The notes: generated by a model not told the origin, from the sequence alone. 64,000 bases of DNA from Pogostemon cablin (GCA_023678885.1 CM042970.1:5868355-5932354); one strand, 5' to 3'. Shown: positions 1-11,670, counted from the first letter of the stretch. Made by a program: numbers and translations.

Positions 1-480
1 CCAAACGTAATTTAGCTATAACATACCTTTTTATTTCATTAGAAAAATCTCAAAATAGTTAAAATATTTATTTTTATTCCAAGTCTTTTGATTTTGATCC
101 AATTTCATTTCAAAAACAATAATTTTCACCAATTTCATCTCATAACTTTTAAAAAATATATTTATATTTATTTAGTTCATGGTTCAGTCCCATAAAATTA
201 CAAAAAATGATACTTTTAAATAAAAATGACACTTTTGTGAGAATTTAAAAACTATTAAACTATTTCGAATGAATTAAGTTTTTGAAATTTGTTGAGAGCG
301 GAATTTAATGTATTATGTATCTCACATTACACCGTTTTTTATAGAATGTGGCCATAATTTCGTGTAGAATTGTGTGGTCTTCATATCATACATAATTAAA
401 ATGCTACTAAGATGTTTTGTTGAGTTTTGAAGGTTAAAATATGTTAAAATTGAAGCAAAATCGAAAATAGGCTGAAAACG
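1..480. other. AT-rich spacer, nothing recognised
   Basis: AT-rich sequence with no coding pattern, no terminal repeats and no RNA gene that I can recognise. It leads directly into the CTCGAG palindrome cluster. Confidence 0.6.
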
Positions 481-494
481 AGCTGAAAAGGACT

Positions 495-760
495 CAACTC
501 GAGTTGCATGACTCAACTCAAGTTGCAACTCGAGTCGAGTTGGGCAGAGCATGTAGAACAGGTCGCAGATTTAGCTCGAGTTGACAGGCAGCACAACTCG
601 AGTTGCCAACTCAAGTCATGTTGGTCCAACACTGGTCTTGTTGTCAACTCGTGTTGCATAGGGACAAGTCTTGTTGGGTCCGTAAGCGATCCAAGTTGCA
701 GAGCATCGTAGCTCGAGTAAACAAGCCACAACTCGAGTTGTGTTGGCTCAACTCGAGTTG
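495..760. repeat. Cluster of CAACTCGAGTTG palindromes
   Basis: The perfect 12-bp palindrome CAACTCGAGTTG occurs exactly at 495-506, 594-605, 729-740 and 749-760. One-to-three-base variants lie between them, for example at 514-525, 526-542 and 645-656, and further CTCGAG cores are at 575 and 712. The patch is markedly richer in G+C than its flanks. Open frames cross it on both strands because of the symmetry, but none shows a protein family. It is probably part of an unidentified repeat family; this is inference. Confidence 0.6.
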
Positions 761-1164
761 CACAATTCGCAACACTGGTCGTGTTGGCAAGTCGTGTTGA
801 GTAGGACCAAGTTGTGATGCATGTTTTTGGGTCAGAAATCGAGATTTACACCTTCTAGTGCATGAAAACGTTTAAAAATGGCTCTGTTGAGTCAGACTCG
901 AAGTAAAAGGGGAACCACAAGTTTACACGGTAAATTTGGTTCACATGAAATCATTTCTAATTAGAAATCTCCTTTTTATTTTTTTTTTCGATTGCAATTA
1001 TCCGGCTTGCTAATATTATAATTTGTTGATATTTTAAATTATTTGATTTAAAATAAATATAAAAATAATCTTAAGCATTAAATAAAAAAAAGGAAGTATC
1101 TGTAAATAAACTCGAATTTATAATGTCTCGTGAGTTGCATAATTTAAAATAAAATTATTTATTT

Positions 1165-1672
1165 ACACCCTTCATCCCATTCAAAGATTTGAGGGAATTT
1201 TATTTTTGCACATGCATATTTAATGTATAGTAAGTAGTAACTGTATTAATGGGAGTGTTTTAACAAGTCTAATAGATTAACAACAAAAAAATGACAAATT
1301 TCTTTTAGCAACGGAATGTCAATGAATGGTAATTACTAACGGATTACCAAGAAAATCATTTTACAAATTACCAACACAATTATTAGCAACAGATTACCAA
1401 TGAAATTGAATTTTTGTTGCTAAAAATTTACCAACCACCACTTTACTAAAGGGAATTTACCACGGATTTAATCCGTTGGTAAAATAATTTAACAATGGAA
1501 TTAAAGTTTTTACCAACGGAACATTCCGTTGGTAAAAAATAATTTTTTATTAAGTGTATTAGTGGATGTGTGTAGTCTAATGTGAGCAAAAAATGAAATA
1601 GGACTCATTGGATGAGACGCAAACAATGAAAAAAATTCCTCCTTGGAGGGGACAGAGGGAGTATATGGAATA
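1165..1672. repeat. Stowaway-like MITE interrupted by CACTA-like subterminal repeats
   Basis: The right end at about 1640-1672 has the typical GGGACAGAGGGAGTA terminus, and a matching CCCTTCATCCCAT start lies near 1168. Between them, about 1256-1553, is foreign sequence. It carries repeated motifs of the type TTACCAACGGAAT and TCCGTTGGTAA in both orientations, which resemble the subterminal repeats of the CACTA element at 26955-35270. I read it as a CACTA-derived fragment inside a MITE. The boundaries are approximate. Confidence 0.45.
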
Positions 1673-1684
1673 TTTTTAATATTT

Positions 1685-1820
1685 TATTATTAAAAATTTG
1701 TATGAGATAGTGATAATTTTTTAATAAAAATTGATACTCAATCGATAAAAAATAATAATAATGTGAATTATTTTATGAATAATTTATAGTATAAATTAAA
1801 AAATATTTTTTTAAAATAGC
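1685..1820. repeat. Fragment of the GTGATAA hairpin MITE family
   Basis: The sequence shares the run GATACTCAATCGATAAAAA and the motif TATAGTATAAAT with the tandem array at 36587-37125 and the copy at 62070-62285. Only part of a unit is present. Confidence 0.45.
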
Positions 1821-1823
1821 ATT

Positions 1824-2030
1824 ATTCCCTCCGTCCGCTTCTAAGATATTAATTTTACTATTTTTGGCATCCGCTTCAAAGGTATCAATTTCCCCTATTT
1901 AATAAAAAAAGTACACAATATGACTCACCACTTCCCTCTAATACAACTAATCACTTTATATATAATAATAAACTCCTTAATTCACGTGTAAAAAACAAAT
2001 GGATACCTTAGAACCGGACGGAGGGAGTAT
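1824..2030. mobile_element. Stowaway-like MITE
   Basis: The ends are complementary: CCCTCCGTCCG at the left and CGGACGGAGGGAGTA at the right, next to TA. The length is about 207 bp with no coding capacity. Its interior closely matches the Stowaway copy around 55720-56190. Confidence 0.7.
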
Positions 2031-2066
2031 TACACTTTTAATAAAAAATAATAATTAATTAAAAAA

Positions 2067-2310
2067 GTACTCCCTTCGTCCCGTTTCAATTTTTACATTT
2101 CTATTTTGCGCGTCTTATTTCAATGTTTAAGTTTTCTTTTTGAAATATGAGACTCATTTAAAATAATTAATATATCATCCAACACTAATACACATACTCA
2201 CTTTACATTAAATATTATATATTTTCACCCATTATCTATTAAAATATTATACTCCTTCATCAACGTGTAAAAAACAAACGTAAAGATTGAAATAGGACAT
2301 AGGGAGTATA
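2067..2310. mobile_element. Stowaway-like MITE
   Basis: Starts with TACTCCCTTCGTCCCG and ends with a degenerate GGACATAGGGAGTATA, forming terminal inverted repeats. It is AT-rich with no coding capacity. Confidence 0.6.
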
Positions 2311-2440
2311 AAATAATTTTAGGTGAGTTTGTCCCCCATTTTATTTTGACTTTTCGAAGGCACATTCAATTTGCCATGATGAAATCAGAGCATAGGGGCC
2401 CCCAAATTAAAAAAATACTGTAATAGTTATATTCTCCTTT

Positions 2441-2733
2441 ATATACTCTATTCCCAATGTATTTTACACTTTCCTTTTTCATTTATCCCTCAAAGTATTT
2501 CATACTTTACTTTTACTAAATTTAGTAAAAAATACATTATAATAATACTTACTTTTTATACACATCTCAATATAATACTTACTTTTTCATATCTCCCAAC
2601 AACTTTACACACATTTTTTATTAAATCAACTAAAATATATATTCTCTTTCTTACTTTATACATAAAAATACAAAATTTTCTAAAACTCCGCTCACACCAA
2701 TACGTGAAATACTTGTTGGGACGGAAGGAGTAT
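2441..2733. mobile_element. Stowaway-like MITE, diverged left end
   Basis: The right end GGGACGGAAGGAGTATA at about 2717-2733 is typical. The left end TATACTCTATTCCCAATG is diverged but complementary in outline, and TTTTACACTT/GTGAAATACTT extend the hairpin. Confidence 0.55.
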
Positions 2734-2754
2734 AAAGTTAACTTTGTTCTTCAT

Positions 2755-2835
2755 TAGCCTGGTGGTTTAGGCTCTATATTTAACAACACCCTTAAATGTT
2801 GAGGGTTCGATTCCCGCAAGTCTCATTCCTCTTTT
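2755..2835 (+). repeat. tRNA-derived SINE head (Pol III A and B boxes)
   Basis: TAGCCTGGTGG at 2755-2765 matches an A box and GGGTTCGATTCCC at 2803-2815 matches a B box. They are about 38 bp apart, and a T-run follows near 2830. This is the internal Pol III promoter layout of tRNAs and tRNA-derived SINEs. No acceptor stem pairs around the boxes, so a working tRNA gene is unlikely. The 3' body of a SINE is not recognisable. Confidence 0.5.
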
Positions 2836-3880
2836 TTCTTTCTTTATCTCTTGCAACCTATGCTTGGGTCAATCTCGTTATCCGTTTTTCTATTTACATT
2901 TATATATTATTTCTTTAATTTTTAATATTACTATTCAAACATGTTTCTTTTAATTTTATATACTACACCTTGGCTTCTTTTTTTTTATTACAAAATCTGG
3001 TGTTTTTTTTATCTTTTATTTCATTTGTTACTTAAATTATTAATTGCAATATAAATTAATATTCAATTCATTATTATTTTTTTAAATACATAGTATGTGT
3101 TATTAATTCATGATAATAATGTTTTAAATTATTTTTTAAAAATGAAAATTAGATGATGTCGATAGTAATCATAATTTCTCCATTTTGATTTATTTATTGC
3201 ATGATTTTAAATATAAAATAAATAATATTTTAATAATTATATGAGTCCAACTATTGTGCACCAGGGCGATTTTTATTGTTAGATAATATTTTAGTTTGAT
3301 CTCCACCCTCAAATAAAATAAAATAATTATTTTTTTAAAAAACATAACTATCCACTAACCCCATTTTTAACCTATTAAATCTAGGTGCACCGCAGAATCA
3401 CCCAATTATATGTTGTACCGCAAGTTCTTCCTGAATCCAACCCGGGATAAAATACAAATAAAATTAAAAAAAAAAAATCAAACATTTCACAACACGTAAA
3501 ATAGAGCCTGGTTTCTTTAACAAAGTCAAAACTCATGATACTCATGATATTATCTAATTAATAATTTTATGTATCCCAAAGAACAATGCATCTTAGCAGT
3601 CATCACATGCTCATGCTAAATAACACATATCGAGTGAGATTGTTTAATTTTTAATAAATTGACTTTAAAATTTATAAAAGAAATGTAAGAAAAATCTGAA
3701 GGAAAATTCTAAAGATAAAGGATTGAACCAAAACCTCATGTTTTAATATTACACTTTGGATGGGAAAAAAATCAAACACTTAAATACACAAAATATTATT
3801 TCTTTTTATTTTAAAAAAATATATTATATTTTTTAAATATTTATTTATTTTGAATTTTTTTAAAGTTATTATAATATTCT
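2836..3880. other. AT-rich spacer, nothing recognised
   Basis: Long A/T runs and short hairpins only. No gene, terminal repeat or RNA gene was seen. Confidence 0.55.
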
Positions 3881-3881
3881 A

Positions 3882-3885
<4 letters not shown>

Positions 3886-3957
<72 letters not shown>
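3886..3957. repeat. (TA)n microsatellite
   Basis: About 36 uninterrupted TA units. Isoleucine-tyrosine open frames on both strands across it are artefacts of the repeat. Confidence 0.95.
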
Positions 3958-3958
<1 letters not shown>

Positions 3959-3959
3959 C

Positions 3960-6040
3960 GAAACTGATCTCTTGTATCCCCAGGTACAGAAGGTATGTAA
4001 AGGTACAACATTTTGTTTTAAAGGGTAGTATATACTTTCATAAATTTTTTTTTGAAGAAATAAAAGGTACAAGTGCATATACTAAGGGGTATCTGATCGC
4101 ACGGTGTCTCCGGGACACACAAGTTTTAGCCTATACCCTCTGTCCACATTTGCTTTTTGCACGTAGATTAAGAGATATAATATTTTAATGTGTAGTGAGG
4201 TAAATTAATCATGCCCTTTTTTATTGAATACACACCCCTATTATTATATATTTAAATTATTTATTTTGTTAAAGTCTAAATTATCCACATTTTATTTAAT
4301 ACACACCCTAATCTTTTAAAGGCTGTTATATACACACCCAATTTTATTATTTTTTTTGCCCCAACTACGAACAGCGCAAAGTGATCATTGGCTAAGGCAA
4401 CCATGATCCCAATCAGAATATTGAAAACATCGTCTAGAATGCTAAATCGACACAATGTCGAAACTGCAGGGGTGTACATAATTTTTTTTCAGCCGTATGT
4501 GGGGTGGCCATGGAAGACGGTAGTGAAAATTTTGGAATAACAGAGAGTAAGAGAGTTGAGGAGAGGGAGAAAATGAAAGATAAGAAAATAAGTACATTAA
4601 AGAAGAAGAGATAGAGAGAGAGAGGAGTGAAATCGATTCCACACTAATTTTTGCGTTAAGTACATTCTTAAGGTATTTTCAAATGAAAATAAAATTTTAC
4701 TAAAATTGATAAATTAATTAGATCACTGAAAATTAAATATATTCTTAAGGCCGTATTTTCAAATGAAAATAAAATTTTACTAAAATTGATAAATTAGATC
4801 ACTGGAAAAAAAGAAAATCTTTTTTATCCTGGAATTTATCCAGTTGATTGAATTTGGTGGTAAATCAATTTAATAATAAAATTAAAAATTTTATCTAAAA
4901 AATATTTTGTTGGTAAAAAATCGTTTTTTTTAAAGTGGAGAGATAAAAATACTAAAATTTGATCCTAAAATTCTCCGGCAAAAAAATCGAATTGAATTCC
5001 CTGTTTCACGTTTGGTATTTCATTGGTGTTTCACAATATTAAAAAACTATACCCTACAAATGATTATTAAACCCTTATGGTATGTGTTGAATTTTGGGTA
5101 TTGATTATAACACATGACAATAATATAATTAATGAAATCTAAGATGGAATATAAAAATGGAATAGGTGATCTTTGCCCAAAAAAAAAAAGGCTAAAAAAA
5201 TGCTTAAAAAAAAAAGGGTTGGAATCAGATATATTCATAGAACCAAATTCGATAATATTTTCTAATTAACAAGTGCCTTTTATATGAATCCACGAGATTT
5301 GCGATATTACATGCTTAAGAAAGTGGCATTCACTACAATTATTATAATATAAAATAGTTGAGGAAATGTGGCGGATGATGAGGTGTAGAAGTAGGCATAG
5401 GCAATGATAAATAGATGGCTAAGTCAAAGGAGGTTTTCATAAAAGAAATGGCATCATTTATAAACGGAGTATAACAGAATTAGAAGGGAGATCGAAAGGT
5501 TTAGGGTGAGAAAAAAACATGATTCATATACCAAGTTATATAAACCGAGTTTATAAAATTGTTTGTATTCAAATTAATACCACTCTTACCAACATCCATA
5601 TTGTTTTTCAGGTTCTAACTGATCACCACCTACGGTACCTACATCACTTCATTATTCTACTCACTCAGTCACTCTTATCTGTTTTATTAAACAAGAACCC
5701 CATCATTAATGGTCAATACAGTTTGTTTGTTTGTCGATTTATGTTTGTATTTGAGCTCTCATTCCTGGGCTATAATAATCCCCCCTCATTATGCATGTAT
5801 TTACTCATTTTATCCGTTCCTATTATTACCTTCGTAACTCAAAAAATAATACTCCCTCGGTCAAGAAGAATAGAGACGATCTCCAAGATTCGATAAGTTG
5901 ATGCGAGGGTGTACGTTCATGGAGTGTTTGTTCATCTTCCTCATGTTGTAATGGCGTTTCTTTTTTTTTTTTTATAATATTGGGTGGCTCACTTACCCAT
6001 TATTATTAGTAAAAGTAATATTTATTTTGCTGATTAAAAA
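3960..6040. other. Spacer with repeat fragments, no gene supported
   Basis: A CACTA-like motif fragment lies around 4840-4930 (TTTGTTGGTAAAAAA). A near-duplicate of about 60 bp (AAATGAAAATAAAATTTTAC context) is at 4680-4735 and 4755-4800. A lone Stowaway terminus is at about 5850. A 125-codon open frame at 5519-5896 runs into that terminus and shows no domain or codon pattern, so I do not call it. Confidence 0.5.
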
Positions 6041-6043
6041 AAA

Positions 6044-6252
6044 ATAGAAAACTCCTCCCTTTAGAAAAGTTGATACATTTTCTTTTAAAGTATATGAGAT
6101 TTACAAAAATAATTAATATATTCTTAGGTGGGTTATTTACTCTTAATACAACTACTTTAAAATATTATATTCTTAATTAAATATTAAATTATTATACTAT
6201 TTAATCTTCATGTAAAAAAATGCAATAACTCCTCCGAGATGAAGAGAGTACA
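6044..6252. mobile_element. Stowaway-like MITE, degenerate
   Basis: Left end AACTCCTCCCTTTAG and right end CGAGATGAAGAGAGTA are weakly complementary. The interior has the usual layout of this family, including TTAATACAACTAC and a TTAAT..CATGTAAAAAA segment. Confidence 0.45.
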
Positions 6253-6784
6253 CTACAAAATACAAAAATTCGAAATGAACCAATTTTATTTTAAATTGAG
6301 GAAAATTGCACTTTTGTTTCTACACAAATAGTCTCATTTCATTTTTTTTCTAATGTTTTTTTTAATTCCCAAAATTGCAATATTAGTCCCTAACGGAAAA
6401 AGTTAAATAGAAAAAAAAGAGGGAAAGTAAATGAATTTTGGGGACTTGGCTTCCCCTCTTATCAATGACCTAAATCCTAGTTGACACACATTAACACCAT
6501 ACAAATCTTGAATCGTCAACCAACTAAAAAATAGATGCAAGACGAGAACTTCTGCAAACTTTCTCATTTTAACAAAACCTTTATCAAACTTCCAAAGAAT
6601 ACTTGTTTCCATTGCAAACAAAAATGTCTCTCTAAAGTAATTTCACTAATTTGCAAAAGCCCTTTTAAAAATAATGTACAAATTCTAAATGACACGACGA
6701 TTGATTATATATTTGGAAAGTCGCACCTTTATGAATGTAGTCTTGTTTGCTGGTTGGCAAGGCTTCCAGCCCTTCTTTTTCTAG

Positions 6785-7045
6785 TTATCCTTCTTCTTCT
6801 TCAGCAGCCTCATCTTCCATCAGATATTGGTAATCTTCGAGGCAAGCAGAGGGAGATGCTCTAGCGTTGCCTTGCGGTTATCGTTTCTTTTTCGAGTCCA
6901 TCCTCAAAATCACTCGCATCTTCCGCCTGCCCAATGGAAATCTCATCATCATCCTTTTCGTCATCAATCTTGTCCAAGTTATACTCATCTCCATCGCCAA
7001 TCTGCTTCACCTCATTCACACATAGCTCACTCTAATTTGCTTAGA
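6785..7045 (-). pseudogene. Acidic-protein gene fragment, frameshifted
   Basis: On the minus strand the frame from about 7030 down to 6869 reads as a strongly acidic peptide, including KIDDEKDDDEISIGQAEDAS and DFEDGLEKETITARQR, then a stop. In another frame the sequence then continues as CLEDYQYLMEDEAAEEEEG and a stop at 6785-6787. The Asp/Glu richness in both pieces and the better codon-like composition than the flanks suggest the 3' end of a nuclear acidic protein, broken by a frameshift. No family is recognised. It could be a captured gene fragment. Confidence 0.4.
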
Positions 7046-7074
7046 TTAAGAATAAATATATAAATAAATCTTAG

Positions 7075-7264
7075 GTACTCCTCCGTCAACGGATAGTTTT
7101 TGCTTTTTGGGACTTGGATTAAGGAGTATTATTATTTAATGTGTAGTGGATAGTTGTATTAGTGAGTGTGTGTGGTTCCATGTGTGTAAAAAATGAAAGT
7201 GGACTTTTTGGGTGGGACGCCCAAAATAGAAAAAAAAGAATCTTTGAGTGGGACGGAGAGAGTA
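7075..7264. mobile_element. Stowaway-like MITE
   Basis: Begins TACTCCTCCGTCAACGG and ends GTGGGACGGAGAGAGTATT. The interior GGATTAAGGAGTATTATTAT and TAGTTGTATTAGTGAGTGTG recurs in other copies here (10447-10718, 11443-11670, 23881-24098). Confidence 0.7.
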
Positions 7265-7785
7265 TTTAATAATATAAAATAAAGTATCTTGTAAATTAAC
7301 TCAAAATTTATAATGTCTCGTAAGTTGCATGCATATAAGATAAAATATATTTATTTTTATGAAATAATTGTAATATCTTATCATTAAATAAAATTATTAA
7401 ATTAAAATTTTAAATAATTTTTATGTTGAAAAATAGTTTGGTTAATCGATTAGAACGGGGAATTATGAGAATGAAGACATAATCCTTATCATTGATGCAT
7501 ACATGCATGCTTGTATAATAAAATTGATTGACAATTATTTCATTTTATTAACGGCCTCCTCATCGATCACAAATAAACTCATATGACTATTTAATACTCC
7601 CTCCATCATCCCCGAACTCCTTTAATATATCACGAATATTACAAATGTTATTTTTTGACTAAGCTATATTAACTTTTAAGGTGATTTAATATTTTTAGGT
7701 AATAAATAAAATATAAAGTATGAGTGTTACTTCACCTGGTTTTTGGGCTACTCATTAAAGTGAGTAACCGAAGAAGGGAAGATAT
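7265..7785. other. AT-rich spacer, nothing recognised
   Basis: No gene or complete repeat was recognised between the MITEs at either side. Confidence 0.5.
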
Positions 7786-8085
7786 TCTTAAAAGACAAAG
7801 TCTCTTGTGATACAGGTTATTTGTGAGACGGATCGATCCATCACTAAAGTATGCTTATTATATAAATAAAGTATGTTTGATGGTTGTTAAAGTATGTTTT
7901 CTAAAGTATGCTTGATTATGCATTAAAGTATGATTTTAACGTATTATAATATAATTTATTATTAATATACTTTAACTACAAATAAACATACTTTATCAAT
8001 ACAATAAACATACTTTAATAATGGGTCGACCCGTCTCATACTCGTCTCATAAATAACTCGTCTTACAAGAAAGTGACTCTTTTTA
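7786..8085. mobile_element. Foldback MITE, copy 1 (GAGACGGGT family)
   Basis: The left arm has TTATTTGTGAGACGGATCGA and the right arm GGGTCGACCCGTCTCATA, which are complementary, so the element folds into a long hairpin. Inside, AAAGTATG and its complement CATACTTT are repeated many times. A second copy with the same order lies at 43945-44228. There is no coding capacity and the superfamily is not clear. Confidence 0.65.
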
Positions 8086-8440
8086 AAATTAATGTATATT
8101 TTTTAGGTTTTAGATTAGAATGATATTTTTATTTTTGAGGGGTGAACAATTAATATGGGACAAATCAATAAAAAAAAAGAACAATTTTAAGGTACAGATG
8201 GTAATACCATTATCATTGTGGTTAAAAATATATTAACAAAGAAGTCCATAAAATATATCCGTTAATCCTAAAATCTTATTGGCCAATCATTAAATTTTAC
8301 ATTCAATTATAAATTAATTAATTAGTGTTTAAGGTGTACATGTGGTCAATAAAATATTTTGAGCTGCTTATTTAATTGTACTCCTATTAATCTAGAGCAT
8401 AAGATTAGTATGTCTCTGAACTTCAAATGTGCGTATCTTG

Positions 8441-8642
8441 TACTTCCTTCATTTGCTAGAACGATCTCATTTAGTTATTTTGATTATCCGCCCCGAATAG
8501 TGTTATTTTTTTTTTAGACATAAGACTCACATATATCACTAATATAAGTATATGAGATCTATACACCCTATTAATATAACTATCAACTATACATTAAATA
8601 ATAATATTCTTAATTCACGTGAAAAAAAATGAAGAGGGAGTG
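8441..8642. mobile_element. Stowaway-like MITE, degenerate ends
   Basis: Left end ACTTCCTTCATTTGC and right end AAATGAAGAGGGAGT are complementary. The interior has the shared TTAATATAACTA and TTAATTCACGTG segments. Confidence 0.5.
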
Positions 8643-8718
8643 TGATTTTAAAAAATTTCGTATCCCCAAATTCAAAATCATGACTCCGCCACTAGTGATA
8701 TCTAAAATCTTTCAAGTG

Positions 8719-9010
8719 GATGAAAGAGAGGTTATAGGTTCGTATGAAGCACTCTCATGGTTAAAGGATTTGGGATTAGATCTTATGATTATAGAAATAG
8801 ATGAAAAGATTGTGGATGATGCACTACAAGCCCAACTATTGGACTCGGTGTTTGGTGATTACGTGCAAATCTTAGCTTCCATCTCGTCATTTTCAATACA
8901 TCATGTTAATCGTGTTGTGAATAATGTAGCACACAAAATTGCAAGGATATCTAGTGATTTCTCAAGCCTTTGTCGAGCCTCCAAACTTTGTAGATGATCT
9001 TCTACCATTC
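8719..9010 (+). pseudogene. Retrotransposon RNase H (RVT_3-type) fragment
   Basis: The frame from 8719 reads as the C-terminal part of the RNase H-like domain carried by plant LINEs. It has EALSWLKDLGLDLMIIEID, then SVFGDYVQIL, then HHVNRVVNNVAHKIARIS. Family members typically end with a segment like VEPPNF..DLL, and this is present in the next frame (AFVEPPNFVDDLLPF, near 8968-9005), so there is a frameshift. Reverse transcriptase and the rest of the element are missing upstream, where a MITE abuts. It is a relic without function. Confidence 0.7.
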
Positions 9011-9516
9011 TTGTTCGTGTTATTTATTGATAATGCTCTTGTTTTGTTGAAAAAAATAAATATGGTAAAAGTAATTTCAATAATTAGCAATATCGTCAAA
9101 GTTTTAAGATGTATTTTATATATACTAACTAGCAAAATTTACCTGTGCAATTAAGACATATAAATATATTTCGTTAAATGATCAAATTTATTATAAACAT
9201 CTTTTATATATACTCCATATAAATATTATTTAGTGAAATGGTCAAATATATCATATAAACATCTTTTATATTCTTATTTGATATTCACGGGCGATTAAAC
9301 ATCATAAATAAATAAATAAAATGTGTTTTCTCATTATTTTTTTAGGTTTTTTTTGTTTACCCTTCATTTTTTAGGTTTCTTTTATATATATATAAAATAT
9401 ATAATATTGCGGAATAATATATTTAATTTTTATAAATTTAGACCATCTTTAAGTGAAATAGAGTTAATGATTTCTTTAAATTGTAGAAACATTCCATGAG
9501 CAATTCTGATTATCAT

Positions 9517-9866
9517 CCATCATTAGCATTTCAGTCAATTTACGTTCTTGACACTGAGAAAAATCTTCTGAAATAGTCTTACATAATAAAAGAAAGGAAA
9601 CAATTAACTAATCCAAAGTTTTGTATAATAAATAATTGATATATTGCAGCTATAAAAGAATAATTTTGTTTAAAAGATTTTAATATCACCATCACATTAG
9701 CGTTTCAGTTAATTTACGTTCTTAACACTGAGAAAAATCTTCTGAAATAGTCTACATGCATGATAAAAGAAATGAAACGGTTAACTAACCCAAAGTTTGG
9801 TATAAAAAATAATTGATATATTGCAGTTATAAAAGAATAATTTTGTTTAAAAGATTTTAATCCCAC
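9517..9866. repeat. Two-copy tandem duplication, about 174 bp
   Basis: TCAGT(C/T)AATTTACGTTCTT begins at 9531 and again at 9705. The copies then run in parallel, including GAGAAAAATCTTCTGAAATA and ATAATTGATATATTGCAG, to about 9866. They differ by a handful of substitutions. No coding content was seen. Confidence 0.8.
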
Positions 9867-10180
9867 CATCATAAAATCATATTTATCCCAATGAAGTGTA
9901 ACAACTGAAACGATAAAAAAAATTTCAAGAGAAAAATATATATCCAAATATATTAGTAATTTAGAGTCAAATATTTTTTTAATTAAACTCTCTAACACTG
10001 AAACAGAAATATATAGAATATTAATGAAATAATGAAATAATTATATTAGATTATATTTAACAATATTTAATTATGATACGATAATGAAAATAAATGTAAT
10101 TGATATTATTTGACAAATAAGAGGTTATAATTTTAATTATAATTAGTTTAAATATGGTAGATGAGAACGGTGCGAAATTA

Positions 10181-10400
10181 TATATGATAACATGTGATAA
10201 ATTGAAGAAAAAATGAGAAATTTATGAGATATCATAATATAATGAGATAAATGATAACATTTGATAAATTGAAGAAAAGATGACAAATTGGGGAAATATA
10301 TGATAAATGATAACATGTGAAAAATTGAAGAATAGATGAAAAATTAGGGGGATATATGATAAATTAAAGAAAATATGAGAAATTGGAGAAATATCAAAAT
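10181..10400. repeat. Degenerate tandem repeat, about 65 bp unit
   Basis: Four imperfect units carry GATAACATGTGATAAATTGA or variants, followed by AGAAAA(A/G)ATGA(G/C)AAATT. No coding content. Confidence 0.65.
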
Positions 10401-10446
10401 GAGATTGTTATGACGGGAAAATAAAAGGCTGGCTACTTATATATAT

Positions 10447-10718
10447 ATACTCCCTCCATCCCATAGAAGTTTATATAATTTTTTTTGGCACGGAGATTAA
10501 GGATTATAATAATTTAATGTAAAGTGGAGTAAAGTGAAGTGAGAGAAATAATATTTAATATGTAGTTGGTAGTTGTATTAGAGGTGATATGTGGGGCCCA
10601 TGAGAATAAATTAATTATTTTTTGTGTGGGTCCATGTATTAAAAAGGAAATGTGTCAACTTTAGTGGGACAAACAAAAAAGAAAAGTGTGTCAACTTCTA
10701 TGGGACGGAGGGGGTATA
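10447..10718. mobile_element. Stowaway-like MITE
   Basis: Ends are TATACTCCCTCCATCCCAT and ATGGGACGGAGGGGGTATA. The inverted repeat extends inward (AGAAGTTTATA with CAACTTCT). Confidence 0.8.
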
Positions 10719-11442
10719 TAGTATGTTACAATTAAGGAGGGTAAAATTTGTGTGGGACGTTTTCACCTTGAAATAGACATTACTTTTTGTTTATGAACAT
10801 CATCTTTTTCTTTTCAAATGATGTAATACTCATAAGTCTTATCTAAAAGTATCAGTTTTTTTTTAGTTATGACATGCTATCATTTATCATGTCATGTTTT
10901 ATTCATCTTATCGAATTTATTTTGTAAGACCAGCCCTATACCAAACTCATTCTTTAATTTAGAGATGAAGTTAAGTTGCAGATAATTTTTTTAATATTTT
11001 CTATATAAAATATTTAATCGATAATCCATATATAGAATATTAGATAGACACTGTTGGGCAGTCTATGGGTTGGGTTGAAGTCTTGAATAACGATATTAAT
11101 ACAAAACGGGCCTTTATAAGCCCATGACTTCAAGTAATTTATTAATATAGGCCCATATAAAATATAGAGTTCAAGTGGCCCACTTTCATATTGGCAACTT
11201 TCTACCTCCATATCATTATAAGCAGATCTATGGCAATTGGCAAGTACGTCCACCATGGCAAAAGGTATGAGTACGTATTGAATATATATGTCGTAATTTG
11301 AACCAGAAAATTTGACTGTTGTGATTCTAACCTCACAATTTAATTGGCCGCTGCAGGTTGGGATTTGTATTCTATCTTCGACATGAATTTAATCTCTAGC
11401 AAAACGCAATCAAATACTAAGTCCTTTTTAATTAGCTAGAGA

Positions 11443-11670
11443 TATACTCCCTTCATTCCTTGGTAAGAGTCTCATTTGCTTTTGGGCACGTGAATTAATT
11501 AGTATTATTATTTAGTGGGTAGTTGTATTAGTGGGTGTGTGGACCCTATGTTTTAATTGTATTAGTGAGTGTGGGTGGGTCTCATGTGTCCAAAAAAAGA
11601 AATGAGATCCTTTGGGTGGGACAACCAAAATGGTAAAATGAATCTCTTACATAATAACAGAGGGAGTATC
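11443..11670. mobile_element. Stowaway-like MITE
   Basis: Ends are TATACTCCCTTCATTCC and a degenerate ACAGAGGGAGTAT. GGTAAGAGTCTCATTTG at the left pairs with AATGAATCTCTTAC at the right. Confidence 0.7.

Noticed and set aside
2755..2835. A functional tRNA gene
   Set aside because: A and B boxes are present, but no acceptor stem or anticodon arm can be paired around them, so a SINE relic is more likely.
3850..4188. Open frames on both strands of Ile-Tyr repeats
   Set aside because: They are translations of the (TA)n microsatellite. The same applies to 15480-15701 and the poly-Tyr frame at 17068-17391.
5519..5896. A 125-codon open frame
   Set aside because: AT-rich, no recognisable family, and its 3' end runs into a Stowaway terminus.
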